From: a virus | IMG/VR virus record: IMGVR_UViG_3300046787_000130 | Coordinates: 97,238 to 161,237 of that record | DNA: 64,000 nucleotides | Reading direction: 5' to 3' (one strand) | Shown here: positions 14,440 to 23,668 of the stretch, piece after piece | Position numbering within the stretch: the first letter of the stretch is position 1 | Layout: every line of letters starts with the position of its first letter | Made by a program: the position numbers and the translations under genes | Notes under the pieces: model-generated | The model's input: only the letters and a program-made list of their open reading frames with translations | What the model was told of the DNA's origin: nothing | The model's database searches: none

Positions 14440-16968
14440 TTGAACTTCTATACTAATGTAGCCCTCTCAGGTCGAAACATCCTCCTGAGAGGGATTGAGA
14501 ATGGACAGCGCATTCGCAGGAAGGTGGAGTATCAACCCACCTTCTTTTTGCCGTCTAAAGAACCAACTGAATTTAAGACTCTGACAGGAGAGTACGTTGC
14601 TCCTGTTCAACCCGGCACTATTCCTGATTGCCGTGAGTTTGTTAACAAGTACAAAGATGTTGACAACTTTGCCATCTATGGCAACACCCGATACAAGTAT
14701 GCCTTCATTGGTGAAGAGTATCCTGGTCTAATTGATTGGGATATCTCTAAGATTCTTGTTGCATATCTCGACATTGAGGTCGCATCTGATGACGGGTTTC
14801 CTGAACCTAAAGATGCTAACAAAGAAATCACCGCCATTACCATTAAACTTGGTAACAAGATTCATACCTTTGGTTGCGGTGAATACAATAACACGCAAAG
14901 TCATGTAAAGTACCATAAGTGCGCTGATGAGTATTCATTGCTCAGTCAGTTCATTGACCTGTGGACTTTGTATTGCCCTGATGTTGTTACTGGTTGGAAC
15001 GTCAATCTGTTTGACATCACTTACATCGTAAACCGTATCATCAACCTTATGGGTGAGAGTGAAGCAAAGAAACTCTCTCCATGGAATCAGGTTCATGCGC
15101 GAGAGACAACTATTCAGAATCGTACATTCCAAGTGTATGATATTGTTGGCGTGAGTGTACTTGACTATCTTGATTTGTACAAGAAGTATCCGATGCCCAA
15201 GTCGCAAGAGTCTTGGAAGTTGGACCATATCGCATTTATTGAACTTGGTGAAAACAAGTTAGACTACTCTGAGCATGGCTCTTTGTTTAGTCTATACAAG
15301 GAAGATTTTCAGAAGTTTATTGACTACAATATTCGTGACGTTGAACTTGTTGCTAAGTTGAATGACAAGGGTCGATTGATTGACCTTGCTCTGACTCTAG
15401 CCTATGTTGCTAAGGTAAACTACGATGACGTGTTTGCTCAAGTGACAATGTGGGATGCTATTACCTATAATCATATGCTTGAGAAAGGTATTGTTGTTCC
15501 GCAGCCAAAGGACAAGAGCAAGAAGGAACAATATGCCGGCGCGTATGTTAAGGAACCTGTTCCTGGCGCATATGATTACGTTGCATCCTTTGACTTGAAC
15601 TCTCTGTATCCGCATCTAATCATGCAATACAATATCTCTATGGAGACTCTAATCCAGCCTGATGCATATTCATTAGAGATGAAGGCTATCCGTCAGAGTG
15701 ATATGTCTGTAGATGAGTTGCTATGTAAAGGCGTGTACACTGACTTCCTAGTTGGACAGGATGCTACGATGGCGGCTAATGGTCAGTTCTTCAAGCGTGA
15801 TAGAATGGGCATGATGCCTGAGATTATGGACTTGATGTATAAGGATAGAACCAAGTACAAGAACATGGCTCAGGATGCTAAGAAGAAGTTACAGACTGTT
15901 CTTGGTGATAAGAAGCAGGTTGAGTATCTTGAAAAGGAAGTCTCGCGATATAACAATCTACAGTTGGCAATGAAGGTTACTCTAAACTCCGCTTATGGCG
16001 CGATGGGTAACAACTACTTCCGATTCTTTGATTTGCGTATTGCTGAAGCCATTACCTACTCTGGTCAGTTGTCTATCCGTTGGATTATGAACAAAGTCAA
16101 TCAGTACATGAATAGTGTGCTCAAGACAAACAAGGATTATATTGTTGCGTCTGATACTGACTCCATCTATATCCATCTTGGACCGCTAATTGAGAAGGTT
16201 GGCATCACGGATAAGAAGAAAGCCATTGACTTCATGAACAAGGTTTGTGAGGAGAAGATTCAGCCATACATCGACAAGTCATTCCAAGAACTGGCTGAGT
16301 ATCTAAATGCTTATGACCAGAAGATGTTCATGAAGCGCGAATCTCTTGCTGACAAGGCTATCTGGACTGCGAAGAAGAATTATCTTCTTAATGTTTGGGA
16401 TGATGAGGGTGTCGTATATAAGGAGCCTAAGATTAAGATTGTTGGCATGGCTGCGGTCAAGTCATCAACTCCATCTGCTTGCCGGTCTAAGATTCGTGAA
16501 GCAATCAAGATTATGATTCAGCAAGATGAAGCCACAATGATTCAGTTCATTGATAAGTTTCGTAATGAATTTAAAACTCTGCCTCTTGAAGAGATATCAT
16601 TCCCCCGTGGCGTGACTGGTCTTGCTGAATACTCTGATGGCTCTAACATCTACAAGAAGGGTACTCCAATCCACGTCAAAGCCTCGCTGACCCATAATCA
16701 TTTTATTGATGCGATGCGTCTTACCAAGAAGTATCAACTCATCAAGGAAGGTGAAAAGATTAAGTTCATCTATCTGAAGGAACCTAATCCATTTAGAAAT
16801 AATACACTTGCGTTCATGAATGAAATGCCAAAAGAGTTTAATGCCGAGAGATACATAGATTATGACCTCCAGTTTGAGACATCTTTCCTAAAGCCGTTGC
16901 GTATCATCCTTGATGCGATTGGTTGGAAGACTGAGCAGGTCAATTCAATCGACGACTTTTTCGGGTAA
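14440..16968 (+). CDS. 43: Family B DNA polymerase (T4 gp43-like)
   Basis: An 842-aa replicative polymerase with 3'-5' exonuclease (T4: 898 aa). Exo I is VAYLDIEVASDDGFPEP; polymerase motif A is SLYPHLIMQYNIS, motif B KVTLNSAYGAMGN, motif C ASDTDSIYIH. The start is TTG at 14440: a stop lies in frame six bases upstream, and the N-terminus (RRKVEYQPTFF) aligns with the start of T4 gp43. The rare start, the GGGG three bases into the preceding stop region and two hairpins at codons 8-37 suggest tight translational control, perhaps by RegA or autogenously. Confidence 0.97.
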   Translation: MNFYTNVALSGRNILLRGIENGQRIRRKVEYQPTFFLPSKEPTEFKTLTGEYVAPVQPGTIPDCREFVNKYKDVDNFAIYGNTRYKYAFIGEEYPGLIDWDISKILVAYLDIEVASDDGFPEPKDANKEITAITIKLGNKIHTFGCGEYNNTQSHVKYHKCADEYSLLSQFIDLWTLYCPDVVTGWNVNLFDITYIVNRIINLMGESEAKKLSPWNQVHARETTIQNRTFQVYDIVGVSVLDYLDLYKKYPMPKSQESWKLDHIAFIELGENKLDYSEHGSLFSLYKEDFQKFIDYNIRDVELVAKLNDKGRLIDLALTLAYVAKVNYDDVFAQVTMWDAITYNHMLEKGIVVPQPKDKSKKEQYAGAYVKEPVPGAYDYVASFDLNSLYPHLIMQYNISMETLIQPDAYSLEMKAIRQSDMSVDELLCKGVYTDFLVGQDATMAANGQFFKRDRMGMMPEIMDLMYKDRTKYKNMAQDAKKKLQTVLGDKKQVEYLEKEVSRYNNLQLAMKVTLNSAYGAMGNNYFRFFDLRIAEAITYSGQLSIRWIMNKVNQYMNSVLKTNKDYIVASDTDSIYIHLGPLIEKVGITDKKKAIDFMNKVCEEKIQPYIDKSFQELAEYLNAYDQKMFMKRESLADKAIWTAKKNYLLNVWDDEGVVYKEPKIKIVGMAAVKSSTPSACRSKIREAIKIMIQQDEATMIQFIDKFRNEFKTLPLEEISFPRGVTGLAEYSDGSNIYKKGTPIHVKASLTHNHFIDAMRLTKKYQLIKEGEKIKFIYLKEPNPFRNNTLAFMNEMPKEFNAERYIDYDLQFETSFLKPLRIILDAIGWKTEQVNSIDDFFG
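14462..14493 (+). promoter_or_regulatory. Perfect 10-bp hairpin at start of DNA polymerase gene
   Basis: CCCTCTCAGG (14462-14471) pairs completely with CCTGAGAGGG (14484-14493) around a 12-nt loop. It begins 22 nt after the TTG start, near where an initiating ribosome would still contact the mRNA. T4 gene 43 is autogenously repressed through an RNA hairpin at its start; a similar role here is inference. Confidence 0.5.
14520..14549 (+). terminator. Terminator-like hairpin inside DNA polymerase gene
   Basis: GAAGGTGG (14520-14527) pairs with CCACCTTC (14537-14544), 9-nt loop, followed directly by TTTTT (14545-14549). It has the form of an intrinsic terminator but lies in coding sequence (codons 27-37, the conserved VEYxPTFF region). 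It may act as an attenuator or be a by-product of conserved codons. Confidence 0.4.
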
Positions 16969-16973
16969 CAAAA

Positions 16974-17831
16974 ATGGGATACTTAGCACTACTAGCAGGC
17001 TTGCTCCTTTCAGGAACTGCCGCATACTACTCTATTGTCGGCTTGATGGCAATCTTTCCCGGCTCAACTATTGCTATTGTTGCAATGGGCGCAAGTCTGG
17101 AGTTTGCCAAACTTGTCGTTGCATCATGGTTGTATCGTAATTGGAAAGCAGCCCCGCTGTTTTTGAAGAGTGTGTTTTGTACTGGTGTAGTGATTCTGAT
17201 GTTCTTCACGTCAATGGGCATCTTTGGATTCTTATCCAAATCTCATCTTGAGCATACTGCTAGTATGGGTGCTGATACGTCTTATCAGATTGCTTCATAT
17301 GAACAGCAGATTGGTTCCAAAGAGAAGACCATCAAGTTGATTGAGCGTCAGATTGATACTCTTGATAACTCAATGATTAAGTATCTGGAACAGGGTAAAG
17401 TCTCTACAGGATTACAGCAGCGTAATAAATTAAAAGCAGACCGAGGCGCACTTGAAAAGCAACGCCAAGTTGCTGAGTCTGAATTGATTGATTTGAATAC
17501 TAAGATGAATGCATTGAAGATTGATAATGCAAAACGTGAAGTTGAGGTTGGTCCGCTTAAATACATTGCTGAATTGATTTATGGCAGTGATGCCAAGAAC
17601 CACTTTGATTCTGCTGTACGGGCTGTAATCATCCTTATTGTTGCCGTGTTTGACCCACTGGCTGTATTGTTACTGATTGCAGCCAATATGAGTTTCATGG
17701 GAACCAATACAAAGAAAAAACCTTCCAAGAAGGTTGCCTCTACAAAGAAACCGAAGTATAATAACGATAACCTTTACACCGTCATGATGAATGACGAATT
17801 TGGTATACAGCACAAAAAGGATATACAATGA
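16974..17831 (+). CDS. Membrane protein with periplasmic or cytoplasmic coiled coil
   Basis: A 285-aa integral membrane protein. There are two to three hydrophobic segments within residues 3-90 (YLALLAGLLLSGTAAYYSIV, VVILMFFTSMGIFGFL), a long charged coiled coil at about 100-180, a C-terminal hydrophobic segment (VIILIVAVFDPLAVLLLIAA), and a lysine-rich tail. Similar proteins sit beside uvsX in aquatic T4-like phages. Function unknown; membrane remodelling or superinfection effects are speculation. Confidence 0.7.
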   Translation: MGYLALLAGLLLSGTAAYYSIVGLMAIFPGSTIAIVAMGASLEFAKLVVASWLYRNWKAAPLFLKSVFCTGVVILMFFTSMGIFGFLSKSHLEHTASMGADTSYQIASYEQQIGSKEKTIKLIERQIDTLDNSMIKYLEQGKVSTGLQQRNKLKADRGALEKQRQVAESELIDLNTKMNALKIDNAKREVEVGPLKYIAELIYGSDAKNHFDSAVRAVIILIVAVFDPLAVLLLIAANMSFMGTNTKKKPSKKVASTKKPKYNNDNLYTVMMNDEFGIQHKKDIQ

Positions 17832-18895
17832 GTTTGCTTGAAAAGTTAAAGAAGAATACCACTATCAAGGATTCTGCCATCCTTGCTAAGTCTAAGTTTT
17901 TTGATGCTAAGGATATGATTCCCACTAGCATTCCTGCTCTCAATATTGCCTTGTCTGGCAGTCTTGATGGCGGCTTTGCTCCTGGTCTTACAATCTGGGC
18001 TGGTCCATCTAAGCACTTCAAGACTGCTTTCACCTTGCTTATGGTCAAGGCATATCAGGACAAGTATCCTGACTCTGTAGTTCTGTTCTATGACTCTGAG
18101 TTTGGTAGTCCGAAGAGTTACTTTGAATCTTTCGGTATTGATACTGACCGTATTGTTCATACTCCAATCACGGACATTGAACAGTTGAAGTTTGATATCA
18201 TGAAGCAACTCAAGGAAATCAATCGCGGTGAGCGTATCATGATTGTACTTGACTCCATTGGTAATCTTGCTTCCAAGAAGGAAGTTGATGACGCACTAGA
18301 TGGTAAGTCTGTTGCTGATATGTCTCGCGCCAAGCAGATTAAGTCTCTGTTCCGTATGGTAACACCGCACCTCAATCTCAAGGACATTCCTATGATTGCT
18401 GTTGCACACATCTACATGACGCAGGAAATGTACTCTAAGCCTGTCGTGTCTGGTGGTACTGGTCCATACTACTCCGCTGATAACATCTACATTGTTGGTC
18501 GTCAGCAGGAAAAGGAAGGTACTGAACTTGTTGGTTACAGTTTCATCGTCAACGTTGAGAAGTCTCGTTGTGTTCGTGAGAAGGCTAAGATTCCTATCAC
18601 TGTAACCTACGAAGGTGGAGTCAGCAAGTGGTCTGGTTTGCTTGATATGGCTGTTGAATCTGGTCACGTCATTAAGCCATCTATGGGTTGGTATGCTCGT
18701 GTTAACAAGGAAACTGGTGAAGTTGAACCCAAGAAGTATCGCATCAAGGATACTGATACCAAGGAATTTTGGACTCCTATTCTTGAGTCTGCGTCTTTCA
18801 AGGAATGGGTAAACACCAACTACCAGTTCTCTAATTCCGTTGCTGCAACATTGACAGAGGAGTCTGACGATGAGTATGAAGTCGATGATGAATGA
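17828..18895 (+). CDS. uvsX: UvsX recombinase (RecA-like)
   Basis: A 355-aa ATP-dependent strand-exchange protein for phage recombination-dependent replication. The Walker A form is GPSKHFKTAFTL, as in T4 UvsX. Walker B/catalytic segments include MIVLDSIGNLASKKE, with VVSGGTGPYYSADNIYIV downstream. The C-terminus is acidic (ESDDEYEVDDE), a common feature that modulates DNA binding. ATG 17828 overlaps the previous gene's stop. Confidence 0.96.
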   Translation: MSLLEKLKKNTTIKDSAILAKSKFFDAKDMIPTSIPALNIALSGSLDGGFAPGLTIWAGPSKHFKTAFTLLMVKAYQDKYPDSVVLFYDSEFGSPKSYFESFGIDTDRIVHTPITDIEQLKFDIMKQLKEINRGERIMIVLDSIGNLASKKEVDDALDGKSVADMSRAKQIKSLFRMVTPHLNLKDIPMIAVAHIYMTQEMYSKPVVSGGTGPYYSADNIYIVGRQQEKEGTELVGYSFIVNVEKSRCVREKAKIPITVTYEGGVSKWSGLLDMAVESGHVIKPSMGWYARVNKETGEVEPKKYRIKDTDTKEFWTPILESASFKEWVNTNYQFSNSVAATLTEESDDEYEVDDE

Positions 18896-19304
18896 TTTTA
18901 TTGCTAAACTAGAGTTTAGGCGCGCAAGTCGAATTAAACTGGACAAAGACTATCAGTTTATGCTTGACATCAGTAACCCTACCGCATTTTCGGTTAGGGT
19001 TCTGAAGAAGAAGTTTGAAGGTGTTATCATTGAATACACCAACATAGAGTTTGGTGATGATGGACAGTTTCACTTTGATGCTAATGTAATTGCTAACCCA
19101 AACCTAAAGAATGTCGAATCTAAAGCATTCAGAACCTTTACTTCTGACATTATGCGCGGTATAATTACTGAGTCGGTTAGGCACGCGGAGAAGATTATTA
19201 ATGAAAACGGAACACTTGATTCTGTCGAGTCTATTGAAGAACGAGCCGTTTATGCGGAAGACGATTCCGTATCTGAAGAGCGAGTATCTAAGCGAAAGTC
19301 ATGA
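18870..19304 (+). CDS. Conserved protein between UvsX and helicase
   Basis: A 144-residue protein starting at ATG 18870, which has GAGGAG about 9 nt upstream and overlaps uvsX by 26 nt. Residues 1-110 appear folded (RRASRIKLDKDYQFMLDISN, FHFDANVIANPN). The last 35 residues are polar and acidic (SVESIEERAVYAEDDSVSEE) and are encoded by DNA that also encodes the helicase N-terminus. It does not look like UvsY. Function unknown. Confidence 0.65.
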   Translation: MSMKSMMNDFIAKLEFRRASRIKLDKDYQFMLDISNPTAFSVRVLKKKFEGVIIEYTNIEFGDDGQFHFDANVIANPNLKNVESKAFRTFTSDIMRGIITESVRHAEKIINENGTLDSVESIEERAVYAEDDSVSEERVSKRKS

Positions 19305-20565
19305 GAAGAAAGTTTTTGAAGAAATTCAAAACTTCGTAACTAAATACAATACTCTTCCATCTCCTGCGGCAGTACACCTTGCGCTGAAAGCCCGTACTGA
19401 TGTGACTGAGCCAGAACTGAAGCGAGCAGTTGAATTGCTCGCTGAGGCATCCAAAGACAAATCAGAACATCGTTTGGAATGGCTAATTGACGAAACTGAG
19501 AAGTTCTGTCAAGAGAAGGCAGTCTACAATGCAATCATGGATTCTATTCAAATCCTCGACGGCAAAGATACTAACAAAGGCAAAGGCGCCATTCCAACTC
19601 TGTTGTCTGATGCCCTTGGGGTTAGTTTTGACCCTAATGTTGGGCATGACTACATTGATAACAGTGATTCCCGCTATGATTTCTATCATCGCGTTGAGAA
19701 GCGTATCCCGCTTGACTTGGAATACTTTAACGTCATTACAAAAGGCGGGTTTCCTCAGAAGACTCTAAATGTTGCGCTTGCCGGCACTGGTGTTGGTAAG
19801 TCAATGTTTATGTGTCATCTGTCCGCAAGTTGTTTGTTAAAGAACTACAATGTTCTCTACATTACTCTGGAAATGGCGGAAGAGCGTATTGCTGAACGTA
19901 TTGATGCTAACCTGCTTGATGTTACCCTAGATGACCTTGCTGTCATGCCAAAGGATGTTTTTGACCGTAGAATGGAACGGTTGAAGAAAAACGTAAAGGG
20001 CAAACTCATCATCAAAGAGTATCCTACTGCTTCAGCAAATGCTGCTCACTTTCGTGCGCTGCTAAATGAACTTGAGTTAAAGAAAAACTTTAGACCTGAT
20101 ATTATCTGCATTGACTATCTAAACATCTGCGCATCAGCGCGAATCAAGGCTGGCGCTAATGTCAATTCATTTACTTACATCAAGGCAATCGCAGAAGAGT
20201 TGCGCGGATTAGCAATGGAACGCAAGGTTCCTATCATCACCGCTACTCAGACTACCCGTTCAGGCTTTACGAATTCTGACCCTGGTCTTGAAGATACCTC
20301 TGAATCATTTGGTCTGCCTGCGACAGCTGACTTTATGTTTGCTCTCATTTCTACTGAAGACTTAGAGAAGATGGGACAGATTATGGTCAAGCAACTGAAG
20401 AACCGATATGGTGACCCAAACAAGCACAAGCGGTTTGTTGTTGGTATTGATAGGGCTAAGATGCGCTTGTATGACCTAGAACTGAATGCACAGACTGATA
20501 TTGTGCAGGAAACTCAGTCATCTCCGCAGAATTCTAAGGATAAATTTAAGAATCTCAAGATATAA
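19201..20565 (+). CDS. 41: Replicative DNA helicase (T4 gp41-like, DnaB family)
   Basis: A 454-aa hexameric 5'-3' helicase. Walker A is ALAGTGVGKSMF, followed by VLYITLEMAEERIAERIDAN as in T4 gp41; Walker B is DIICIDYLNI. The N-terminus (ILSSLLKNEPFMRKTIPYL) aligns with the T4 gp41 N-terminus, supporting ATG 19201, which has GCGGAGAAG upstream. This start overlaps the preceding gene by 104 nt in another frame. It works with the gp61-like primase at 37093. Confidence 0.95.
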   Translation: MKTEHLILSSLLKNEPFMRKTIPYLKSEYLSESHEKKVFEEIQNFVTKYNTLPSPAAVHLALKARTDVTEPELKRAVELLAEASKDKSEHRLEWLIDETEKFCQEKAVYNAIMDSIQILDGKDTNKGKGAIPTLLSDALGVSFDPNVGHDYIDNSDSRYDFYHRVEKRIPLDLEYFNVITKGGFPQKTLNVALAGTGVGKSMFMCHLSASCLLKNYNVLYITLEMAEERIAERIDANLLDVTLDDLAVMPKDVFDRRMERLKKNVKGKLIIKEYPTASANAAHFRALLNELELKKNFRPDIICIDYLNICASARIKAGANVNSFTYIKAIAEELRGLAMERKVPIITATQTTRSGFTNSDPGLEDTSESFGLPATADFMFALISTEDLEKMGQIMVKQLKNRYGDPNKHKRFVVGIDRAKMRLYDLELNAQTDIVQETQSSPQNSKDKFKNLKI

Positions 20566-20568
20566 ATA
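20561..20568 (+). promoter_or_regulatory. T4-type late promoter TATAAATA
   Basis: Exact match to the T4 late consensus octamer, overlapping the helicase stop codon and lying 39 nt before ATG 20600. The same 39-nt distance is found for the candidates at 24519 and 36598. Confidence 0.65.
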
Positions 20569-20599
20569 GGATATCCGTGGAATTCTTAGAGAGCAAACA

Positions 20600-21340
20600 A
20601 TGGCTGGTACATCCGCAGAAAGACAGGAATCTGGCTTAATCCGTAAAATTAAAGCCGCTATCAAGGCTAATAAAAACAATCCTGTAACTATTGTTTTTGC
20701 TAACGGCAAGAAACTTACTGGCGTTACTGATGCTATGAAGTATAACGGGCGACAGACTTCTGGTTCAGAACCATATACTGATGTTATTATCCTCCAAGGC
20801 AAGAAGAAAGTTAATCTCTCTTTGAAAGGTGAATCAGCCCCATCTTTGGCTGGTGGCGGTCTTCGCGGAATTGAAATGGCGGCTCCTGGTCTTGGCGCTA
20901 AGTTTTTCAAAGCCGCTTATGACCACCTTAGAGATAACCTACAACTAAGTCCTGGTGATAAAGTACCAGATACATATGGTAAGATTCCAAGTCGTCTTGT
21001 TGAGGATATTGTCGTAGGTAATGCTAGCATGGGTGGACCAATTGACTATATGTACATTGGACCAATGACCGTTGGCGGTCCAGCCTATGACGCTAAGAAG
21101 AATATTCTTAAAGTTGATGGTAATCTATATGAAGCAAAAGAGTATGCCAAGAAGCATACGCTATACTTCAGATTGCGCGCAAGAAGAGAAGACCAGCGTT
21201 TTGACCCTGGCGCTAAAGATAATAAGGGTGTACCTAAGATTTATGGCAAATCGCCATCAAGAGGCGATAGTGCTGGGCGCATTGTTGTAGTGAGCGGAGA
21301 TTCTCTTCCTAATAATGCAGAGACAGTATCACTTAGATAG
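20600..21340 (+). CDS. Late-expressed conserved phage protein, possible nuclease fold
   Basis: A 246-aa protein behind a TATAAATA late promoter. The N-terminal third carries TDVIILQGKKKVNLSLKGES, a D-x(n)-SxK pattern seen in PD-(D/E)XK folds, followed by APSLAGGGLRGIE. The rest is glycine-rich and beta-prone, ending RIVVVSGDSLP. Late expression suggests a virion or packaging role; the nuclease suggestion is weak. Confidence 0.6.
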   Translation: MAGTSAERQESGLIRKIKAAIKANKNNPVTIVFANGKKLTGVTDAMKYNGRQTSGSEPYTDVIILQGKKKVNLSLKGESAPSLAGGGLRGIEMAAPGLGAKFFKAAYDHLRDNLQLSPGDKVPDTYGKIPSRLVEDIVVGNASMGGPIDYMYIGPMTVGGPAYDAKKNILKVDGNLYEAKEYAKKHTLYFRLRARREDQRFDPGAKDNKGVPKIYGKSPSRGDSAGRIVVVSGDSLPNNAETVSLR

Positions 21341-21347
21341 GTAATTT

Positions 21348-22283
21348 ATGACTGTACTTGTGACTGGTGGATTGGGCTTCATTGGCTCAAATTTTGTTAT
21401 TCGTCATCTTGAAAAGTATCCTGATGAACGAGTAGTTGTTGTAGATAATGAATCTTATGCTGCTTCTAGGACAAATTTGTCTTGTGTTGCAGATAAGGTA
21501 ATCGTACACAAAGTTGACATTGCCGATAAAGATAGAATGAATAAGGTGATGGCAAAGTATATGCCGCACATCATCTACAACTTTGCGGCTGAATCTCACG
21601 TTGATAACTCTATTGCAGATGATTCTGTATTTTATCAGACTAATGTGATGGGTACACTTAACCTTTTACATCTGGTAAAAGAATATCAAATCAAGTTGCT
21701 TCACGTATCAACAGATGAAGTCTATGGCTCTTTGTCTCTAGATACAACTGATGTCTTTACTGAAAAGACTCCGTACAATCCGTTGAATCCATACTCTGCT
21801 AGCAAAGCCGCATCTGACCATATGGTGCGCGCATATGTCAATACGCATAAGATTAAAGCAGTTGTAACTAATTGCTCTAACAACTATGGACCAAGACAGC
21901 ATAGCGAGAAATTAATTCCTACAATCATCCGTAGGGCTAAGGCTAATATGACCATTCCCATCTATGGTAATGGCTCTAACGTTCGCGATTGGTTGTATGT
22001 AGATGACCACTGTGATGCGTTGTTGCGTATTAATGAAGCCTTTGTATATGGAGAACGATACAACATTGGCGGTCATAATGAACTGACCAATCTGTCTCTT
22101 GCGCGATACATTCTTGACCTTATGGGCAAACCTCGCAGCCTAATTGAGTTTGTCAAAGACCGTCCCGGGCATGACGCTAGATATGCTATATCCACTAAGA
22201 AAATTGAAAAAGAACTTAAGTGGCGTCCTACAACAACCCTTGAAGTTGGTATGAAGAAGACATTGGAGTATTATAATGCGTAA
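21348..22283 (+). CDS. rmlB: dTDP-glucose 4,6-dehydratase
   Basis: A 311-aa extended SDR catalysing the second step of dTDP-L-rhamnose synthesis. NAD-binding VTGGLGFIGSNFV, FAAESHVDNSI, HVSTDEVYGSL (catalytic Thr-Asp-Glu), YSASKAASDH (Tyr-x3-Lys) and NCSNNYGPRQHSEKLIPTII are all diagnostic of RmlB. First gene of a complete four-gene rml set in the order B-A-C-D, with overlapping junctions. Confidence 0.96.
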   Translation: MTVLVTGGLGFIGSNFVIRHLEKYPDERVVVVDNESYAASRTNLSCVADKVIVHKVDIADKDRMNKVMAKYMPHIIYNFAAESHVDNSIADDSVFYQTNVMGTLNLLHLVKEYQIKLLHVSTDEVYGSLSLDTTDVFTEKTPYNPLNPYSASKAASDHMVRAYVNTHKIKAVVTNCSNNYGPRQHSEKLIPTIIRRAKANMTIPIYGNGSNVRDWLYVDDHCDALLRINEAFVYGERYNIGGHNELTNLSLARYILDLMGKPRSLIEFVKDRPGHDARYAISTKKIEKELKWRPTTTLEVGMKKTLEYYNA

Positions 22284-23172
22284 AGGTATTGTTCTTTCTG
22301 GCGGTCTAGGAACCAGACTCTATCCATGCACAGAAGTTATCTCAAAGCAGCTGCTTCCTGTATATGACAAGCCATTAATCTATTATCCTATTGCTACGCT
22401 AATGTTGGCTGGCATTAGTGATATCATGGTCATTACCAATCCCGAAAACAATTTCCAGTTCCAGACTCTGTTGCGTGATGGTTCACAGTGGGGAATCAAC
22501 ATCTGTTATGCAACACAAAGAGAACCAAAAGGTATTGCTGACGCGTTGCTAATTGCTCAAGGATTTATTGGTAAAGATGACTTTGCTCTAATCCTTGGAG
22601 ATAACATCTACTACGGCAATGACCTTGTAAACCGTCTAGAGCGTTCAAATAGAGATGTTTGGGCTTCAACTTTGTTTGCTTATCATGTAAGTGACCCTGA
22701 ACGTTTTGGTGTTCTTGAGTTTGGTGAGGATAACCAGCCAAAGCGTATTCTTGAAAAACCTGCTGTTGCCCCGTCTAATTACGCAGTGACAGGTCTATAC
22801 TTTTACAAAAACATCGCACTACACTATGCAAATCAACTCAAGCCATCTCCTCGCGGTGAACTTGAAATTACAGACCTTAACAATCTGCTAATGCAAAACA
22901 CTGAGGTTGAGATTGAGTTTATGAATCGCGGTATTGCTTGGATTGATACAGGCACGTTTGATTCTCTTGCTGAGGCATCAACCTTTGTCGCTTCTGTGCA
23001 GAAGCGCACTGGCACTATGATTTGTTGCCCTGAAGAGATTGCATTTAAGAATGGGTGGATTGAAAAGGCTGAGTTGCTAGAAGCAGCAACTAAGTACGGT
23101 AAATCTGATTATGGTACTTACTTGAGGAAGATTGCTGATGAACAAAGAGTTAGCCCAATACGTCGATATTAA
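22276..23172 (+). CDS. rmlA: Glucose-1-phosphate thymidylyltransferase
   Basis: A 298-aa nucleotidyltransferase making dTDP-glucose from dTTP and glucose-1-phosphate. The signature GGLGTRLYPCTEVISKQLLP is followed by VYDKPLIYYP; ALILGDNIYYGND carries the metal-site aspartate; PRGELEITDLNN and AWIDTGTFDSL complete the family pattern. Length is typical (about 290 aa). ATG 22276 overlaps rmlB by 8 nt. Confidence 0.97.
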   Translation: MRKGIVLSGGLGTRLYPCTEVISKQLLPVYDKPLIYYPIATLMLAGISDIMVITNPENNFQFQTLLRDGSQWGINICYATQREPKGIADALLIAQGFIGKDDFALILGDNIYYGNDLVNRLERSNRDVWASTLFAYHVSDPERFGVLEFGEDNQPKRILEKPAVAPSNYAVTGLYFYKNIALHYANQLKPSPRGELEITDLNNLLMQNTEVEIEFMNRGIAWIDTGTFDSLAEASTFVASVQKRTGTMICCPEEIAFKNGWIEKAELLEAATKYGKSDYGTYLRKIADEQRVSPIRRY

Positions 23173-23668
23173 GTATTTCCAAGATGACCGTGGTTACTTC
23201 TGTGAGACATTAAATCTTTCTAAACCGCCATTTAATGAACTAACTTATGTGCAAAGCAATATGTCAGTTAACAATAATGGCGCGTTGCGAGGAATGCACT
23301 ATCAGCATAAGTATCCTCAAGGCAAGTTCTGCTATGTAGCATCTGGGGCAGCATTTGATTTCGTAATTGATTTGCGAAAGGATTCTCCAGATTTTATGAA
23401 GTGTCGCACTTTCTTCATAGAGCCAAAAGGTCCAGCAGTCTGGGTTCCTCCTGGTTATGCTCACGGGTTTTTCTCTTGCCGCGAAAACACCGTATTCTGC
23501 TACCATGTATTTGGTAATGCTTGGCACAAGGATGATGAGCACTCAATTAATCCATTAACCGTGCCTGATATCAAGCATATGGTAGATGTTAAACTTGACG
23601 TAATTGTTTCACCAAAGGATATTGCTGGTTATGACTATGCTGCATCAACTTGTCCCATCTATGAATAA
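23138..23668 (+). CDS. rmlC: dTDP-4-dehydrorhamnose 3,5-epimerase
   Basis: A 176-aa cupin enzyme, third step of dTDP-rhamnose synthesis. FQDDRGYFCETLN, GALRGMHYQHKYPQGKFCYV (catalytic His), FDFVIDLRKDSP (catalytic Asp) and PPGYAHGFFS are the RmlC signatures. ATG 23138 has TGAGGA upstream and overlaps rmlA by 35 nt, longer than the other junctions here. Confidence 0.95.
   Translation: MNKELAQYVDIKYFQDDRGYFCETLNLSKPPFNELTYVQSNMSVNNNGALRGMHYQHKYPQGKFCYVASGAAFDFVIDLRKDSPDFMKCRTFFIEPKGPAVWVPPGYAHGFFSCRENTVFCYHVFGNAWHKDDEHSINPLTVPDIKHMVDVKLDVIVSPKDIAGYDYAASTCPIYE

Noticed and set aside
18870-19304. Identification of the gene between UvsX and helicase as UvsY
   Set aside because: Its sequence shows none of the residues recalled from T4 UvsY; only position would support it.
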